64,000 nucleotides of DNA from Nocardiopsis metallicus (GTDB taxonomy: Bacteria; Actinomycetota; Actinomycetes; Streptosporangiales; Streptosporangiaceae), in NCBI RefSeq assembly GCF_014201115.1, contig NZ_JACHDO010000001.1:496001-560000 (forward strand), read 5' to 3'. Of this stretch, positions 15,874-24,609 are shown one piece after another. Made by a program: the position numbers and the translations under genes. Position 1 is the stretch's first letter. The number at the start of each line of letters is the position of its first letter. The notes under the pieces were generated by a model, which made no database searches, had not been told where the DNA came from, and worked only from the letters and a program-made list of their open reading frames with translations.

Positions 15874-15886
15874 GGTTCCAGTATGC

Positions 15887-15932
15887 CCGCCGCGCCCGGG
15901 AGCTCGCTCGTCGGAGCTCCCGGGCGCGGCGG
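15887..15932 (-). terminator. Terminator after the ferritin gene
   Basis: Perfect 19-bp stem (15887-15905 with 15914-15932), 8-nt loop. It separates ferritin from the LON-domain gene on the minus strand. Confidence 0.85.
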
Positions 15933-16013
15933 ATGAAGCCTCCGGACGGCCGGCTGGGAGGCCGTCGGGGTGTCAGGACGCGTCGGGCGGCGTCGGGACA
16001 GACACCGAAGGCG

Positions 16014-16574
16014 TCAGGACACCGAGGGCCCGGCGGTGCCGGGCGCGCCCTGGCTGCCGTTGTCCTCGCTGGGCATGTCGCGGGCCACGAAGGTCTCCAC
16101 GTCGAACAGGTTGCCGTTGGAGCGGTCCACGACGTTGAGCAGAGTCGACATCTTGGCGACCTCCTCCACCTGCTCCTGGATGAACCACTGGAGGAACTGC
16201 TCGCCGGTGTAGTCGTCCTCGTCACGGGCGACCTTGGCCAGGCGCAGGAACTGGTCGCTCACCTCCCGCTCCTGGCGCAGGGCCAGGGCGACCAGGTCGC
16301 GCGCGACGGCGAAATCGGTCTCGATCTCGTCCACGCCCGGAAGAGCGAACGTCACGTCCATGTCGAGCAGGTAGCGCACGATCATCATCGCGTGGTCGCG
16401 CTCCTCGAGCGACTGCTCGTAGAAGACCCGGGCCAGCTGCGGCAGATCCTGGTCGTCGAACCAGGCCGCGATCGCCACGTACTGGTGCGAGGCCGTGAAC
16501 TCGTGCCGCACCTGGTCAACCAGGAGGCGGTGGAACTTGGAAAGGCTGCTATCGCTGGTCTTGTTCGAAGTCAT
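16014..16574 (-). CDS. Ferritin (iron-storage, non-haem)
   Basis: 186 aa from the ATG at 16574. Ferroxidase residues are visible: E in H-E-F-T-A-S-H-Q-Y (about 25-33), E-R-D-H in S-L-E-E-R-D-H-A-M-M-I (about 55-65), then E and Q residues in the third and fourth helices (W-F-I-Q-E-Q-V-E-E-V). It oxidises Fe(II) and stores Fe(III) in a 24-mer cage. It resembles BfrB of mycobacteria, with a short acidic/Gly-rich tail. TATTGT ends 6 bases before the ATG, so the mRNA is probably leaderless. The tandem iron boxes 60-125 bp upstream suggest IdeR/DtxR-type control, probably activation in iron excess as known for mycobacterial bfrB. Confidence 0.93.
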   Translation of the reverse strand: MTSNKTSDSSLSKFHRLLVDQVRHEFTASHQYVAIAAWFDDQDLPQLARVFYEQSLEERDHAMMIVRYLLDMDVTFALPGVDEIETDFAVARDLVALALRQEREVSDQFLRLAKVARDEDDYTGEQFLQWFIQEQVEEVAKMSTLLNVVDRSNGNLFDVETFVARDMPSEDNGSQGAPGTAGPSVS

Positions 16575-16635
16575 GTCACTACAATAACGCATTCAAAACC
16601 GTAATGCGAATCCCGAGAAAAGGAATCTGAATTTG

Positions 16636-16699
16636 TTAGGCAAGCCTTTCTTTGGCTGGATTAGGTTAGGTGTCCCAAACTTAGGTGAAGCTAATTTCG
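16636..16699. promoter_or_regulatory. Tandem IdeR/DtxR-like iron boxes
   Basis: Three TTAGG-starting sites at 16636-16654, 16661-16679 (TTAGGTTAGGTGTCCCAAA) and 16681-16699 (TTAGGTGAAGCTAATTTCG) match the IdeR consensus TTAGGTTAGGCTAACCTAA at 11, 14 and 13 of 19 positions by my count. They sit between ferritin and hisD. The spacing upstream of the ferritin promoter fits activation rather than repression. Confidence 0.6.
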
Positions 16700-16835
16700 C
16701 GCATTTACGGGAGAGTGTTCGCGCATGTCCGCCGAAGCGGGGTTCGCGCCGGTCGCGAGGGTCCCGCGCGGGTGTGGTGTCCATCATCCGGACGCCGCCA
16801 CCCATGGATTGGGCCACGCCCCCTAGACTGGGGCC

Positions 16836-18143
16836 GTGATCAGTCGAATCGACCTCCGAGGCTCCTCAGGCGACCCGCGCGACGCCCTTCCGCGCGCCGA
16901 AATCGATGTGGCCGACGCCACCGAACGCGTCCGACCCATCTGCGATGACGTGCGCCATCGCGGAACCGAGGCCCTGGTCGAACTCACCGAGCGCTTCGAC
17001 GGCGTGCGGCTCACCGACATCCGCGTTCCCAAGGACGCCATCGACTCCGCGCTCGCCGAACTCGACCCCGCCGTGCGCGCCGCGCTGGAGGAGTCCATCC
17101 GCCGCGCCCGCAAGGTCCACCACGAGCAGCGCCGCCAGGGCCACACCACCCAGGTCGTGCCCGGCGGAACCGTCACCGAGAAGTGGATCCCGGTCAACCG
17201 CGTCGGCCTCTACGTGCCGGGCGGCCGCGCCGTCTACCCCTCCAGCGTGATCATGAACGTCGTCCCCGCCCAGGAGGCGGGCGTGTCCTCCCTCGCGGTC
17301 ACCTCACCGCCCCAGAAGGACTTCGGCGGACTGCCCCACCCGACCATCCTCGCCGCCTGCGCCCTGCTCGGCGTCGACGAGGTGTACGCGGTGGGCGGGG
17401 CCCAGGCCGTGGCGATGTTCGCCTACGGCACGGCCGACTGCGAGCGAGCGGACATGGTCACCGGCCCCGGCAACATCTGGGTCGCCGCCGCCAAGCGCCT
17501 GCTCAAGGGCGTCATCGGCATCGACGCCGAGGCCGGACCCACCGAGATCGCGGTCCTGGCCGACGCCACCGCCAACCCCGACTACGTCGCCGCCGACCTC
17601 ATCAGCCAGGCCGAGCACGACGTCGTCGCCGCCTCCGTCCTGGTCACCCCGGACGAGGCGCTGGCCGAGGCGGTCACCGAACGCCTCGCCGCGCGCGTGG
17701 CCGCCACCAGGCACAGCGAACGCGTCCGCGAGGCGCTGTCCGGCCCGCAGTCCGGCATCGTCCTGGTCGACGACCTCGAACAGGGCCTGGCCGTCGTCGA
17801 CGCCTACGCGGCCGAACACCTGGAGATCATGACGGCGGACGCCCCTGCCTGGGCCGCGCGCGTGCGCAACGCCGGAGCGATCTTCGTCGGCGACCACTCC
17901 CCGGTCTCCCTCGGCGACTACGCCGCCGGGTCCAACCACGTGCTGCCCACCGGCGGCTGCGCCTGCCACACCGGTGGCCTGAGCGTGCAGACCTTCCTGC
18001 GCGGGGTGCACATCGTCGAGTACGACCGTGACGCGCTGGCCGACGTCGCCCATCACGTCATCACCCTGGCCGAGGCCGAGGACCTGCCCGCGCACGGCGA
18101 GGCCGTCGCCGCCCGCACGGGCCATCGCTCCGGCCGGGACTAG
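16836..18143 (+). CDS. hisD: Histidinol dehydrogenase
   Basis: 435 aa. It catalyses the last two oxidations of histidine synthesis (histidinol to histidine, NAD+, zinc). Motifs: [12 protein letters not shown] (about 128-139), [11 protein letters not shown], and the zinc-site segment S-Q-A-E-H-D (Gln and His ligands), with S-N-H-V-L-P-T-G-G near the C-terminus. It is the first gene of the his operon. TAGACT (16824-16829) ends 6 bases before the GTG at 16836, so transcription probably starts on the start codon. The iron boxes of the divergent ferritin lie about 140 bp upstream. Confidence 0.97.
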   Translation: MISRIDLRGSSGDPRDALPRAEIDVADATERVRPICDDVRHRGTEALVELTERFDGVRLTDIRVPKDAIDSALAELDPAVRAALEESIRRARKVHHEQRRQGHTTQVVPGGTVTEKWIPVNRVGLYVPGGRAVYPSSVIMNVVPAQEAGVSSLAVTSPPQKDFGGLPHPTILAACALLGVDEVYAVGGAQAVAMFAYGTADCERADMVTGPGNIWVAAAKRLLKGVIGIDAEAGPTEIAVLADATANPDYVAADLISQAEHDVVAASVLVTPDEALAEAVTERLAARVAATRHSERVREALSGPQSGIVLVDDLEQGLAVVDAYAAEHLEIMTADAPAWAARVRNAGAIFVGDHSPVSLGDYAAGSNHVLPTGGCACHTGGLSVQTFLRGVHIVEYDRDALADVAHHVITLAEAEDLPAHGEAVAARTGHRSGRD

Positions 18144-18198
18144 AAACCAGTCCAGGACCGAACGCGACCACGACGACGGGAGCGGGCGGGCCCGGGGA

Positions 18199-18224
18199 CG
18201 GTGTGACCACCGCCGGTCACACCG
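18199..18224 (+). other. Hairpin in the hisD-hisC spacer
   Basis: C-GGTGTGACC (18199-18208) pairs with GGTCACACC-G (18215-18224) around a 6-nt loop: a 10-bp stem in the 124-bp gap between hisD and hisC. It is flanked by G-rich and C-rich arms that can extend it imperfectly. It could be an RNA-processing or stability element or a weak terminator inside the operon; no T tract. Confidence 0.55.
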
Positions 18225-18267
18225 GACCCACCCGCCCCTCCCACGACCGACCACGAGTGTGAAACCA

Positions 18268-19350
18268 GTGAGCTTCACCCTGAACGACCTGCCGCTCCGC
18301 GACGACCTGCGCGGCCGCTCGCCCTACGGCGCTCCGCAGCTGGACGTGCCGGTGGTCCTCAACACCAACGAGAACCCGCACGCTCCCTCCCCGCGCCTTG
18401 CCAAGGCGCTGGCCGAGGCGGTCGCCGACACCGCCCTGGGGCTGAACCGCTACCCCGACCGGGACGCGGTGCACCTGCGCGAGGGCCTGGCCGCCTATCT
18501 CGGCCACGGCCTGACCGCCGACAACGTCTGGGCGGCCAACGGCTCCAACGAGATCCTCCAGCAGCTGCTCCAGGCCTTCGGTGGTCCGGGCCGCACCGCG
18601 ATGGGCTTCGAGCCCTCCTACTCCATGCACCCGATCATCTCCCGGGGTACCGGGACGGGCTGGGTGGCCGTGCCGCGCGACGCCGACTTCCGCATCGACG
18701 TCGACGCCGCCCTGGCCGCCATCGCCGAGCACCGGCCCAGCGTCATCTTCCTGACCTCGCCCAACAACCCCACCGGTACCGCCCTGGAGATCGCCGACAT
18801 CGAGCGCATCGCCCGGGCCGCCCCCGGCGTGGTGGTCGTGGACGAGGCCTACGCCGAGTTCCGCCGCGAGGGCAGGCCCAGCGCCCTGTCCCTGCTCCCG
18901 GACCACCCGCGGCTGATCGTCTCGCGCACCATGTCCAAGGCCTTCGCCCTGGCCGGGGCCCGCGTGGGCTACCTCGCCGCGCACCCGGCCGTGGTCGACG
19001 CCCTTCAGCTGGTCCGCCTGCCCTACCACCTGTCCGCCGTCACCCAGGTGGTCGCCGTCACCGCCCTGGACCACGCCGACGAACTCCTCGGGGCCGTCGA
19101 CGACCTGCGCACCGAACGCGACACCCTCGTCGGTTGGCTGCGCGCCCAGGGCTTCTCCGTCGCCGACTCCGACGCCAACTTCGTCCTGTTCGGTGAGTTC
19201 GAGGACCGCACCCGCGTCTGGCAGGACCTGCTCGACCAGCAGGTCCTCATCCGCGAGACCGGCCCGCCCGGCTGGCTGCGCGTCACCGTCGGCACCGCCG
19301 AGGAGATGGCCGCCTTCCGTACGGCCCTGCTGAAGGCGACCGGCCGCTGA
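18268..19350 (+). CDS. hisC: Histidinol-phosphate aminotransferase
   Basis: 360 aa from the GTG at 18268 (GAG about 10 bases upstream); an in-frame GTG at 18259 would add three residues. It converts imidazole-acetol phosphate to histidinol phosphate with glutamate and PLP. Fold type I motifs: N-T-N-E-N-P-H-A-P (substrate cap), A-N-G-S-N-E-I-L (PLP phosphate), [19 protein letters not shown] (PLP ring Asp), and [16 protein letters not shown] (Schiff-base lysine). Downstream hisB starts 85 bp later. Confidence 0.96.
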   Translation: MSFTLNDLPLRDDLRGRSPYGAPQLDVPVVLNTNENPHAPSPRLAKALAEAVADTALGLNRYPDRDAVHLREGLAAYLGHGLTADNVWAANGSNEILQQLLQAFGGPGRTAMGFEPSYSMHPIISRGTGTGWVAVPRDADFRIDVDAALAAIAEHRPSVIFLTSPNNPTGTALEIADIERIARAAPGVVVVDEAYAEFRREGRPSALSLLPDHPRLIVSRTMSKAFALAGARVGYLAAHPAVVDALQLVRLPYHLSAVTQVVAVTALDHADELLGAVDDLRTERDTLVGWLRAQGFSVADSDANFVLFGEFEDRTRVWQDLLDQQVLIRETGPPGWLRVTVGTAEEMAAFRTALLKATGR

Positions 19351-19435
19351 CCCGCCCCGGTCGGCAGCCCACGGGCAGCCCGCAGGCAACCCACCACAGA
19401 ACCTCACCACCGCACCACCGGGAAGGACTGGCACC

Positions 19436-20029
19436 ATGAGCCGCACCGGGCGCGTCGAACGCGCAACCAAGGAAACCAAGGTCCTGGTCGAGGTCGACCT
19501 GGACGGCACCGGCGTCGCCGACGTCTCCACCGGTGTCGGCTTCTTCGACCACATGCTCGACCAGCTCGCCAAGCACGGCCTGTTCGATCTCACCGTGCGC
19601 ACCGAGGGCGACCTGCACATCGACTCACACCACACCATGGAGGACACCGCCCTGGCCCTGGGCGCCGCCTTCCGTGAGGCGCTCGGCGACCGGGCGGGCA
19701 TCCGCCGCTTCGCCGACGCCAAGGTGCCCCTGGACGAGGCCCTGGCCGAGGTGACCGTCGATGTCTCCGGCCGCCCCTACCTGGTGCACAGCGAGCCCGA
19801 GGGCATGGCTCCGATCATCGGCCGCGACTACGACACCACCATGACCCGGCACATCTTCGAGTCCTTCGTGGCCCAGGCGCGCGTGGCCCTGCACATCCAC
19901 GTGCCCTACGGCCGCAACGCCCACCACATCGTGGAGGCCCAGTTCAAGGCGTTCGCCCGCGCCCTGCGCTTCGCCACCGAGAGCGACCCGCGCGTCACCT
20001 GGGTGCCCTCCACCAAGGGCGTGCTGTAG
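19436..20029 (+). CDS. hisB: Imidazoleglycerol-phosphate dehydratase
   Basis: 197 aa, monofunctional (no phosphatase domain), as usual in actinobacteria. The metal-binding histidine/glutamate clusters are intact: [28 protein letters not shown], and the second repeat [17 protein letters not shown]. It dehydrates imidazoleglycerol phosphate to imidazole-acetol phosphate. GGAAGGA lies upstream. Its stop codon abuts the ATG of the next small gene. Confidence 0.97.
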   Translation: MSRTGRVERATKETKVLVEVDLDGTGVADVSTGVGFFDHMLDQLAKHGLFDLTVRTEGDLHIDSHHTMEDTALALGAAFREALGDRAGIRRFADAKVPLDEALAEVTVDVSGRPYLVHSEPEGMAPIIGRDYDTTMTRHIFESFVAQARVALHIHVPYGRNAHHIVEAQFKAFARALRFATESDPRVTWVPSTKGVL

Positions 20030-20191
20030 ATGGACACCGACCTCTGGGGTCTGTTCCTCCTGGTCCTGGCCGGCTTCCTCGCGGGCGGTGTCTACGCGAT
20101 GTGGGACAAGAGCCGGGTGCTCGCGATCGCCCTGGGCGGCTGCGCCGCCCTCGCCGCGGTCTCCGGCGTGCTGCGGCTCGGCTACTTCTAG
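20030..20191 (+). CDS. Small membrane protein in the his operon (53 aa)
   Basis: ATG at 20030 directly follows the hisB stop (20027-20029); stop TAG at 20189. The product begins [20 protein letters not shown] and has two hydrophobic segments (about 5-24 and 29-49) around a K-S-R turn, so a two-helix hairpin membrane protein is likely. Its position between hisB and hisH, with translational coupling, matches small hypothetical proteins at the same place in Streptomyces his operons. The function is unknown. Confidence 0.7.
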   Translation: MDTDLWGLFLLVLAGFLAGGVYAMWDKSRVLAIALGGCAALAAVSGVLRLGYF

Positions 20192-20267
20192 GCCGGTGGC
20201 TCTCACACCTTCACAGTCCCGCTCCGCAAAGCCCGCTTTCCTCACCAACCGAAGGGCACGCACTCGA

Positions 20268-20918
20268 ATGTCACGTGTGGTCGTCTTTGACTACGGGTCG
20301 GGCAACCTCCGCTCGGCCCAGCGCGCCATGGAGCGCACCGGCGCCGACGTCACCGTCACCTCGGACCCGCACGCCGCGCTCGACGCCGACGGGCTCGTGG
20401 TCCCCGGCGTGGGCGCCTTCAGCGCCTGCATGGCCAGCCTCAGGGCCGCGGGCGGCGACCGGATCATCGGCCGCCGCATCGCCGGAGGCCGTCCGGTCCT
20501 GGGGATCTGCGTGGGGATGCAGGTCCTCTTCGACCATGGTGTCGAGCAGGCTGACGTCCGGGCCGAGGACCGGGTCACCGAAGGCTGCGGCGAGTGGCCG
20601 GGCGCCGTCGAACACCTCCAGGCGCCCGTCGTCCCCCACATGGGCTGGAACACCGTCGCCCCGCCCGAGGGCTCACGCCTGTTCGAGGGCATCGGCCCGC
20701 AGGACCGCTTCTACTTCGTGCACTCCTACGCGGTCCGCCGCTGGGAGTTCGTCAGCCACAGCGACCGCGTCCGCCCGCCCCAGGTGACCTGGGCCGAGCA
20801 CGGGGAGCCGTTCGTGGCCGCGGTGGAGAACGGTCCGCTCAGCGCCACCCAGTTCCACCCGGAGAAGTCCGGGGACACCGGGGCCCGCGTCCTGGCCAAC
20901 TGGGTCGACACCCTGTAG
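20268..20918 (+). CDS. hisH: Imidazole glycerol phosphate synthase, glutaminase subunit
   Basis: 216 aa from the ATG at 20268. Class I glutamine amidotransferase triad: nucleophile Cys in [11 protein letters not shown] and the His/Glu pair in Q-F-H-P-E-K-S near the C-terminus. The oxyanion segment P-G-V-G-A-F is present. It supplies ammonia to HisF. The gene is followed by the hisA ribosome binding site and then by the IscB element rather than directly by priA. Confidence 0.96.
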   Translation: MSRVVVFDYGSGNLRSAQRAMERTGADVTVTSDPHAALDADGLVVPGVGAFSACMASLRAAGGDRIIGRRIAGGRPVLGICVGMQVLFDHGVEQADVRAEDRVTEGCGEWPGAVEHLQAPVVPHMGWNTVAPPEGSRLFEGIGPQDRFYFVHSYAVRRWEFVSHSDRVRPPQVTWAEHGEPFVAAVENGPLSATQFHPEKSGDTGARVLANWVDTL

Positions 20919-20974
20919 CCGCGCCCGGCGCCCTTCGAGACCCACTCCTGAGACCCAACCCAGTACCTACCGAG

Positions 20975-21316
20975 CACGAGAAGGCACCCGTAAAGGGATC
21001 CTGGCCCTTCGGGGCCGGGCTTTCGACCGCGTGGTTGAGAGCCACCTTTGCCAGACCCAGCCATCACCACAAGGAGGTGACCTTGATGGCTACGTTCCGC
21101 ACAGGACAGAAGACCCACCAAGCTGTGCTTCCTCAGCAGCTTGCTCGGGAATCCGTGCCAGCAGACAATCCCCGGATCGGGAACGAAACGGGGCACGGAC
21201 ACCGCTCAAGGGCGGTACCCGGTGTGGAACATGGTCGAGGGGAGACCACCGGAACCTCACCTGGTGCCGGTGGCGTCACCCCCAACCCTGCTGGGGTTGG
21301 GGAGCAGCGCCGTGAG
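20975..21316 (+). ncRNA. Omega-RNA (HEARO-type) guide RNA of IscB, predicted
   Basis: Directly upstream of iscB lies about 325 nt of highly structured, non-conserved-coding sequence: an 8-bp stem with UUCG loop at 21000-21019, GUGGUU/AGCCAC at 21031-21045, GCCATCA/TGATGGC at 21060-21090, CCACCGG/CCGGTGG at 21246-21273, and CCCCAACCC/GGGTTGGGG at 21280-21302. IscB omega-RNAs lie just 5' of the gene, are a few hundred nt long, and carry the guide at the 5' end. The guide would be the flanking bases before 20991 (16 nt shown here, 20975-20990). The exact ends are inferred. Confidence 0.7.
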
Positions 21317-22648
21317 GTGCACACCGTCCATCCGTCCGTGTTCGTCCTCGACAAACACCATGTCCCCTTGCAGCCCTGTACTTCTGCCAGGGCCCGCAAG
21401 CTCCTGGCCAAAGGCCGGGCCGTTGTACACCGCCTTACTCCGTTCACCATCCGGCTCAAAGACCGCACCGTCACAGAATCCGAGGTCGATGGGGTCGAGG
21501 TCGGCATCGACCCGGGGTCCAAGCACACCGGCATCGCCATGTTCACCACCCGAGCCGGAGAACGACGCGGCCGTTTCAGCCTCCAACTCGACCACCGCGG
21601 CGCGCAGATCAAGAAGAAGATGGGCCAGCGCGCCTCCTACCGACGGCGGCGTCGGAGCACCAACCTGCGCTACCGGGCGCCCCAGTTCCTTAACCGAACC
21701 CGCCCCCAAGGGTGGTTGCCTCCGTCTCTGCAACACCGGGTGGACACCACCGTTGCGTGGGTGGACCGGCTTGCCCTGTGGGCTCCGGTGCGGGCGGTGC
21801 ATGTGGAGCGGGTCGCCTTCGACACCCACACCCTCTCCGCCGGGAAGCTATTGGAGGGGGCGGAGTATCAGCACGGCACTTTGCACGGGTTCGAGGTGCG
21901 CGAGTACCTGCTGGCCAAGTTCGGCCGCACCTGTGTCTATTGCGGGGCGACCGACACTCCGCTCAACATCGATCACGTTCGCCCGCGTTCTCGGGGTGGC
22001 TCGGACCGCGTCTCCAACCTGGTCCTGGCCTGTATCCCCTGTAACCAGGCCAAGGACAACCAGCCGGTGGAGGAGTTCTTGGCAGGCAAGCCGAAAATCC
22101 TGGCCAGCGTCCTGGCCCAGGTCAAGGCTCCGCTGGGGGATGCTGCCGCGGTGAACTCGACCCGGTGGGCGCTCTGGCGCGCTCTGGACCAGCGCCTGCC
22201 CACCCATGTGGGCTCGGGTGGGCGCACTAAATGGAACCGCTCCCGCAGCCAGCTGCCCAAGTCGCACACTCTGGACGCCCTGGCCGTGGGTAAGGTCGAC
22301 ACCATCACCCACACCGTGGACACGATCCTGGTGGCCGCGTGCGCGGGGCATGGTTCTTATGCCCGTACCCGTCCCGACAAGTATGGGTTCGCCCGGCTGC
22401 GGCTGCCCCGCACCAAGCGGTTCTTCTCCTTCGCCACTGGGGACCTGGCCCGCGCTGTGGTGTCCCAGGGCAAAAAGAAGGGGACTCACACTGGCAGGGT
22501 CGCAGTACGCGCTACCGGGAAATTCAACATCACCACCGCTCAGGGCACTGTCCAGGGCATCAACCACCGGCATGTCCGGCTGCTTCAGAGGGCCGATGGC
22601 TATGCCTACACCATTCGGAAGGAGCAGGGCGTTTCCTCCCGGCCCTGA
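21317..22648 (+). CDS. iscB: IscB RNA-guided endonuclease (RuvC-HNH)
   Basis: 443 aa from the GTG at 21317 (GGGGAG upstream); GTG 21338 is an alternative. PLMP-like N-terminal domain (H-V-P-L-Q-P, about 15-20). Ruv[12 protein letters not shown] with D65, the arginine-rich bridge helix [12 protein letters not shown] (about 109-120), and RuvC-II V-E-R-V-A-F-D (E164). HNH domain: zinc cysteines C206, C209, C239, C242, H220 in N-I-D-H, and N243. Ruv[12 protein letters not shown] (H317, D320). Every catalytic residue is present, so an active nuclease that nicks both strands under RNA guidance is expected. It is the evolutionary relative of Cas9. Same orientation as the his operon, so it can be expressed from it. 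Confidence 0.9.
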   Translation: MHTVHPSVFVLDKHHVPLQPCTSARARKLLAKGRAVVHRLTPFTIRLKDRTVTESEVDGVEVGIDPGSKHTGIAMFTTRAGERRGRFSLQLDHRGAQIKKKMGQRASYRRRRRSTNLRYRAPQFLNRTRPQGWLPPSLQHRVDTTVAWVDRLALWAPVRAVHVERVAFDTHTLSAGKLLEGAEYQHGTLHGFEVREYLLAKFGRTCVYCGATDTPLNIDHVRPRSRGGSDRVSNLVLACIPCNQAKDNQPVEEFLAGKPKILASVLAQVKAPLGDAAAVNSTRWALWRALDQRLPTHVGSGGRTKWNRSRSQLPKSHTLDALAVGKVDTITHTVDTILVAACAGHGSYARTRPDKYGFARLRLPRTKRFFSFATGDLARAVVSQGKKKGTHTGRVAVRATGKFNITTAQGTVQGINHRHVRLLQRADGYAYTIRKEQGVSSRP

Positions 22649-22657
22649 GGGACCGGG
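22638..22657 (+). repeat. Right-end hairpin of the IscB element
   Basis: CCCGG-CCC (22638-22645) pairs with GGG-A-CCGGG (22649-22657) around TGA, the iscB stop codon. It may act as an end-recognition structure or a weak terminator between iscB and priA. Confidence 0.5.
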
Positions 22658-22677
22658 TTTCCACGCCCAACAAAGCG

Positions 22678-23436
22678 ATGACCGGCGAGCACACCCCGTC
22701 GACCCCCGCACTCGAACTGCTTCCCGCCGTGGACGTGGCGGGCGGGCAGGCCGTCCAGCTCGTCCAGGGCAAGGCGGGCTCCGGCGGGCAGTACGGCGAC
22801 CCCTTCGAAGCCGCCACCGCCTGGCAGAACGCCGGGGCCGAGTGGATCCACCTGGTGGACCTGGACGCCGCCTTCGGCCGCGGCCACAACCGTGACCTGC
22901 TGAGCGGCATCGTCGGCCGCCTCGACGTCAAGGTCGAGATGTCCGGCGGCATCCGCGACGACGAGTCGCTGGCAGCCGCCCTGGCCACCGGCTGCACCCG
23001 CGTCAACATCGGCACCGCCGCCCTGGAGAACCCGGAGTGGTGCGCCAAGATCATCGCCGAGCACGGCGACAGGATCGCCATCGGCCTGGACGTGCGCGGC
23101 ACCACCCTGGCCGCCCGCGGCTGGACCCGGGACGGCGGCGACCTGTTCCAGACCCTGGAGCGCCTGGAGGCCGAGGGCTGCGCCCGCTACGTCGTCACCG
23201 ACGTCAACAAGGACGGCACCCTCAAGGGCCCCAACCTGGACCTGCTGCGCACCGTGTGCGAGCGCACCGACAAGCCGGTGGTCGCCAGCGGCGGCGTGTC
23301 CAGCCTCGCCGACCTGGAGGCCATCGCCACCCTGGTCCCGCTGGGTGTGGAGGGCGCCATCATGGGCACCGCCCTGTACGAGGGCGCCTTCACCCTGGAG
23401 GACGCCCTGGCCACGGTACGGGGTGCGGACCGGTGA
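22678..23436 (+). CDS. priA: Phosphoribosyl isomerase (HisA/PriA)
   Basis: 252 aa from the ATG at 22678. (beta/alpha)8 barrel with L-L-P-A-V-D-V near the N-terminus (Asp base), [31 protein letters not shown] (second catalytic Asp) and A-S-G-G-V-S-S-L. It isomerises ProFAR in histidine synthesis; in most actinobacteria the same enzyme (PriA) also does the TrpF step. No trpF is present near trpC-B-A here, which fits but does not prove dual function. It lost its SD to the IscB insertion: 29 bases separate it from the iscB stop and no good SD remains, so reinitiation or coupling is likely. Confidence 0.93.
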   Translation: MTGEHTPSTPALELLPAVDVAGGQAVQLVQGKAGSGGQYGDPFEAATAWQNAGAEWIHLVDLDAAFGRGHNRDLLSGIVGRLDVKVEMSGGIRDDESLAAALATGCTRVNIGTAALENPEWCAKIIAEHGDRIAIGLDVRGTTLAARGWTRDGGDLFQTLERLEAEGCARYVVTDVNKDGTLKGPNLDLLRTVCERTDKPVVASGGVSSLADLEAIATLVPLGVEGAIMGTALYEGAFTLEDALATVRGADR

Positions 23437-24206
23437 GCCTGGCCATCCGAGTCATCCCCTGCCTGGACGTGGACGCCGGGCGGGTCGTCAAGGGCGTCAA
23501 CTTCGAGAACCTGCGGGACGCCGGTGACCCCGTCGAGCTCGCGGGCACCTACGACGGCGGCGGCGCCGACGAACTCACCTTCCTGGACGTGACCGCCTCC
23601 AGCGGGGACCGGGAGACCACTTACGACGTGGTGCGCCGCACCGCCGACCAGGTGTTCATCCCGCTGACCGTCGGGGGAGGGGTCCGCACCCCCGAGGACG
23701 TGGACCGGCTGCTGCGCGCGGGCGCCGACAAGGTGGGGGTGAACACCGCCGCGATCGCCCGCCCCGAGCTGATCGCGGAGATCGCCGAACGCTTCGGCCG
23801 CCAGGTCCTGGTGCTCTCCGCGGACGTGCGCCGGGTGCGCGAGGGCGGTGAGCCCACCCCGAGCGGTTTCGAGGTCACCACCCACGGCGGGCGCCGGAGC
23901 ACCGGTATCGACGCCCTGGAGTGGTGCGAGCGCGCCGCCGAGCTGGGTGCCGGTGAGATCCTGCTCAACTCCATGGACGCCGACGGCACCAAGGCCGGGT
24001 TCGACCTGGAGCTGATCCGGGCGGTGCGTGCCCGGGTGGACGTCCCGCTGATCGCGTCGGGCGGCGCGGGCGCGGTGGGGCACTTCGTCCCGGCGGTGGA
24101 GGCGGGGGCGGACGCGGTACTGGCCGCGACCGTGTTCCACTTCGGTGAGTTCACCATCGCCGACGTCAAGAAGAGCCTGAGCGAGGCCGGATACCCGGTC
24201 CGGTAG
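23433..24206 (+). CDS. hisF: Imidazole glycerol phosphate synthase, cyclase subunit
   Basis: 257 aa from the GTG at 23433, overlapping the priA stop by four bases (GTGA), so it is translationally coupled. HisF barrel: [19 protein letters not shown] (catalytic Asp), S-A-D-V-R-R (second Asp; S-V-D-A-R-R in most), [18 protein letters not shown], and I-A-S-G-G-A-G. With HisH it makes imidazole glycerol phosphate and AICAR. A 16-bp terminator follows. Confidence 0.97.
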   Translation: MSLAIRVIPCLDVDAGRVVKGVNFENLRDAGDPVELAGTYDGGGADELTFLDVTASSGDRETTYDVVRRTADQVFIPLTVGGGVRTPEDVDRLLRAGADKVGVNTAAIARPELIAEIAERFGRQVLVLSADVRRVREGGEPTPSGFEVTTHGGRRSTGIDALEWCERAAELGAGEILLNSMDADGTKAGFDLELIRAVRARVDVPLIASGGAGAVGHFVPAVEAGADAVLAATVFHFGEFTIADVKKSLSEAGYPVR

Positions 24207-24364
24207 CGGCTGGCGGCGAGAACGGACGGGATCGAAGGCTTAGCCCCCAGGCACCTCCCGAACGGCCTCGGACGCATCAGGAGTCCGGGGCGGGAGTTCG
24301 CCGAGGAGCTGGACGGACAGCGCGGCTCCTCACCCCGCCCGCCCCACCGTTCCCCGACCCATCG

Positions 24365-24400
24365 CGGGCCCGGGACACCGACCACGGTGTCCCGGGCCCG
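24365..24400 (+). terminator. Terminator after hisF
   Basis: Perfect 16-bp stem CGGGCCCGGGACACCG (24365-24380) with 24385-24400, loop ACCA. It lies 159 bp after the hisF stop and closes the operon. Confidence 0.85.
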
Positions 24401-24609
24401 ACGCGTGCACACCCTGCCAACCCGGGGAAGTTCCAGTTGGACGGAATAGGACGGATGCGTCCTGTGCTGAAACAATCCGGTGGAAGCTGTCGGCGCCGCT
24501 GGATAGGTTGGCCCGACACGAGCCCCGTGGCCCTCGGTATGCCAGAGGCCGGTCGGGGCGCTGCTTGCTGAGGCCGAAGCGAGCTGGTCGAGAACGGAAG
24601 CGGGGGCGT
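24401..24609 (+). promoter_or_regulatory. Spacer with possible operator upstream of the ABC exporter
   Basis: No gene in 24207-24609. AGGACG (24448-24453) / CGTCCT (24458-24463) is a 6-bp dyad with a 4-bp spacer, following TTGGAC (about 24437-24442). It could be a repressor site for the exporter genes, but no cognate regulator is adjacent. Confidence 0.3.

Larger units (their letters stand above)
20991..22677 (+). mobile_element. IscB/omega-RNA element inserted between hisH and priA
   Basis: The element runs from the end of the original priA leader (GAGAAGGCACCCG ends at 20990) to the base before the priA ATG (22678). Removing it would rejoin GAGAAGG-CACCCG-ATGACC, an SD six bases from the start codon. 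The junctions share CG, so the ends are uncertain by two bases. HEARO/IscB elements are known to insert just before ATGA. There is no transposase, so it is non-autonomous or relies on a trans-acting TnpA. A hairpin (22638-22657) lies at its right end over the iscB stop. Confidence 0.75.

Noticed and set aside
20594..21085. Frame extending IscB upstream through hisH
   Set aside because: It is hisH in a different frame plus the omega-RNA region; the IscB domain starts at about 21338.
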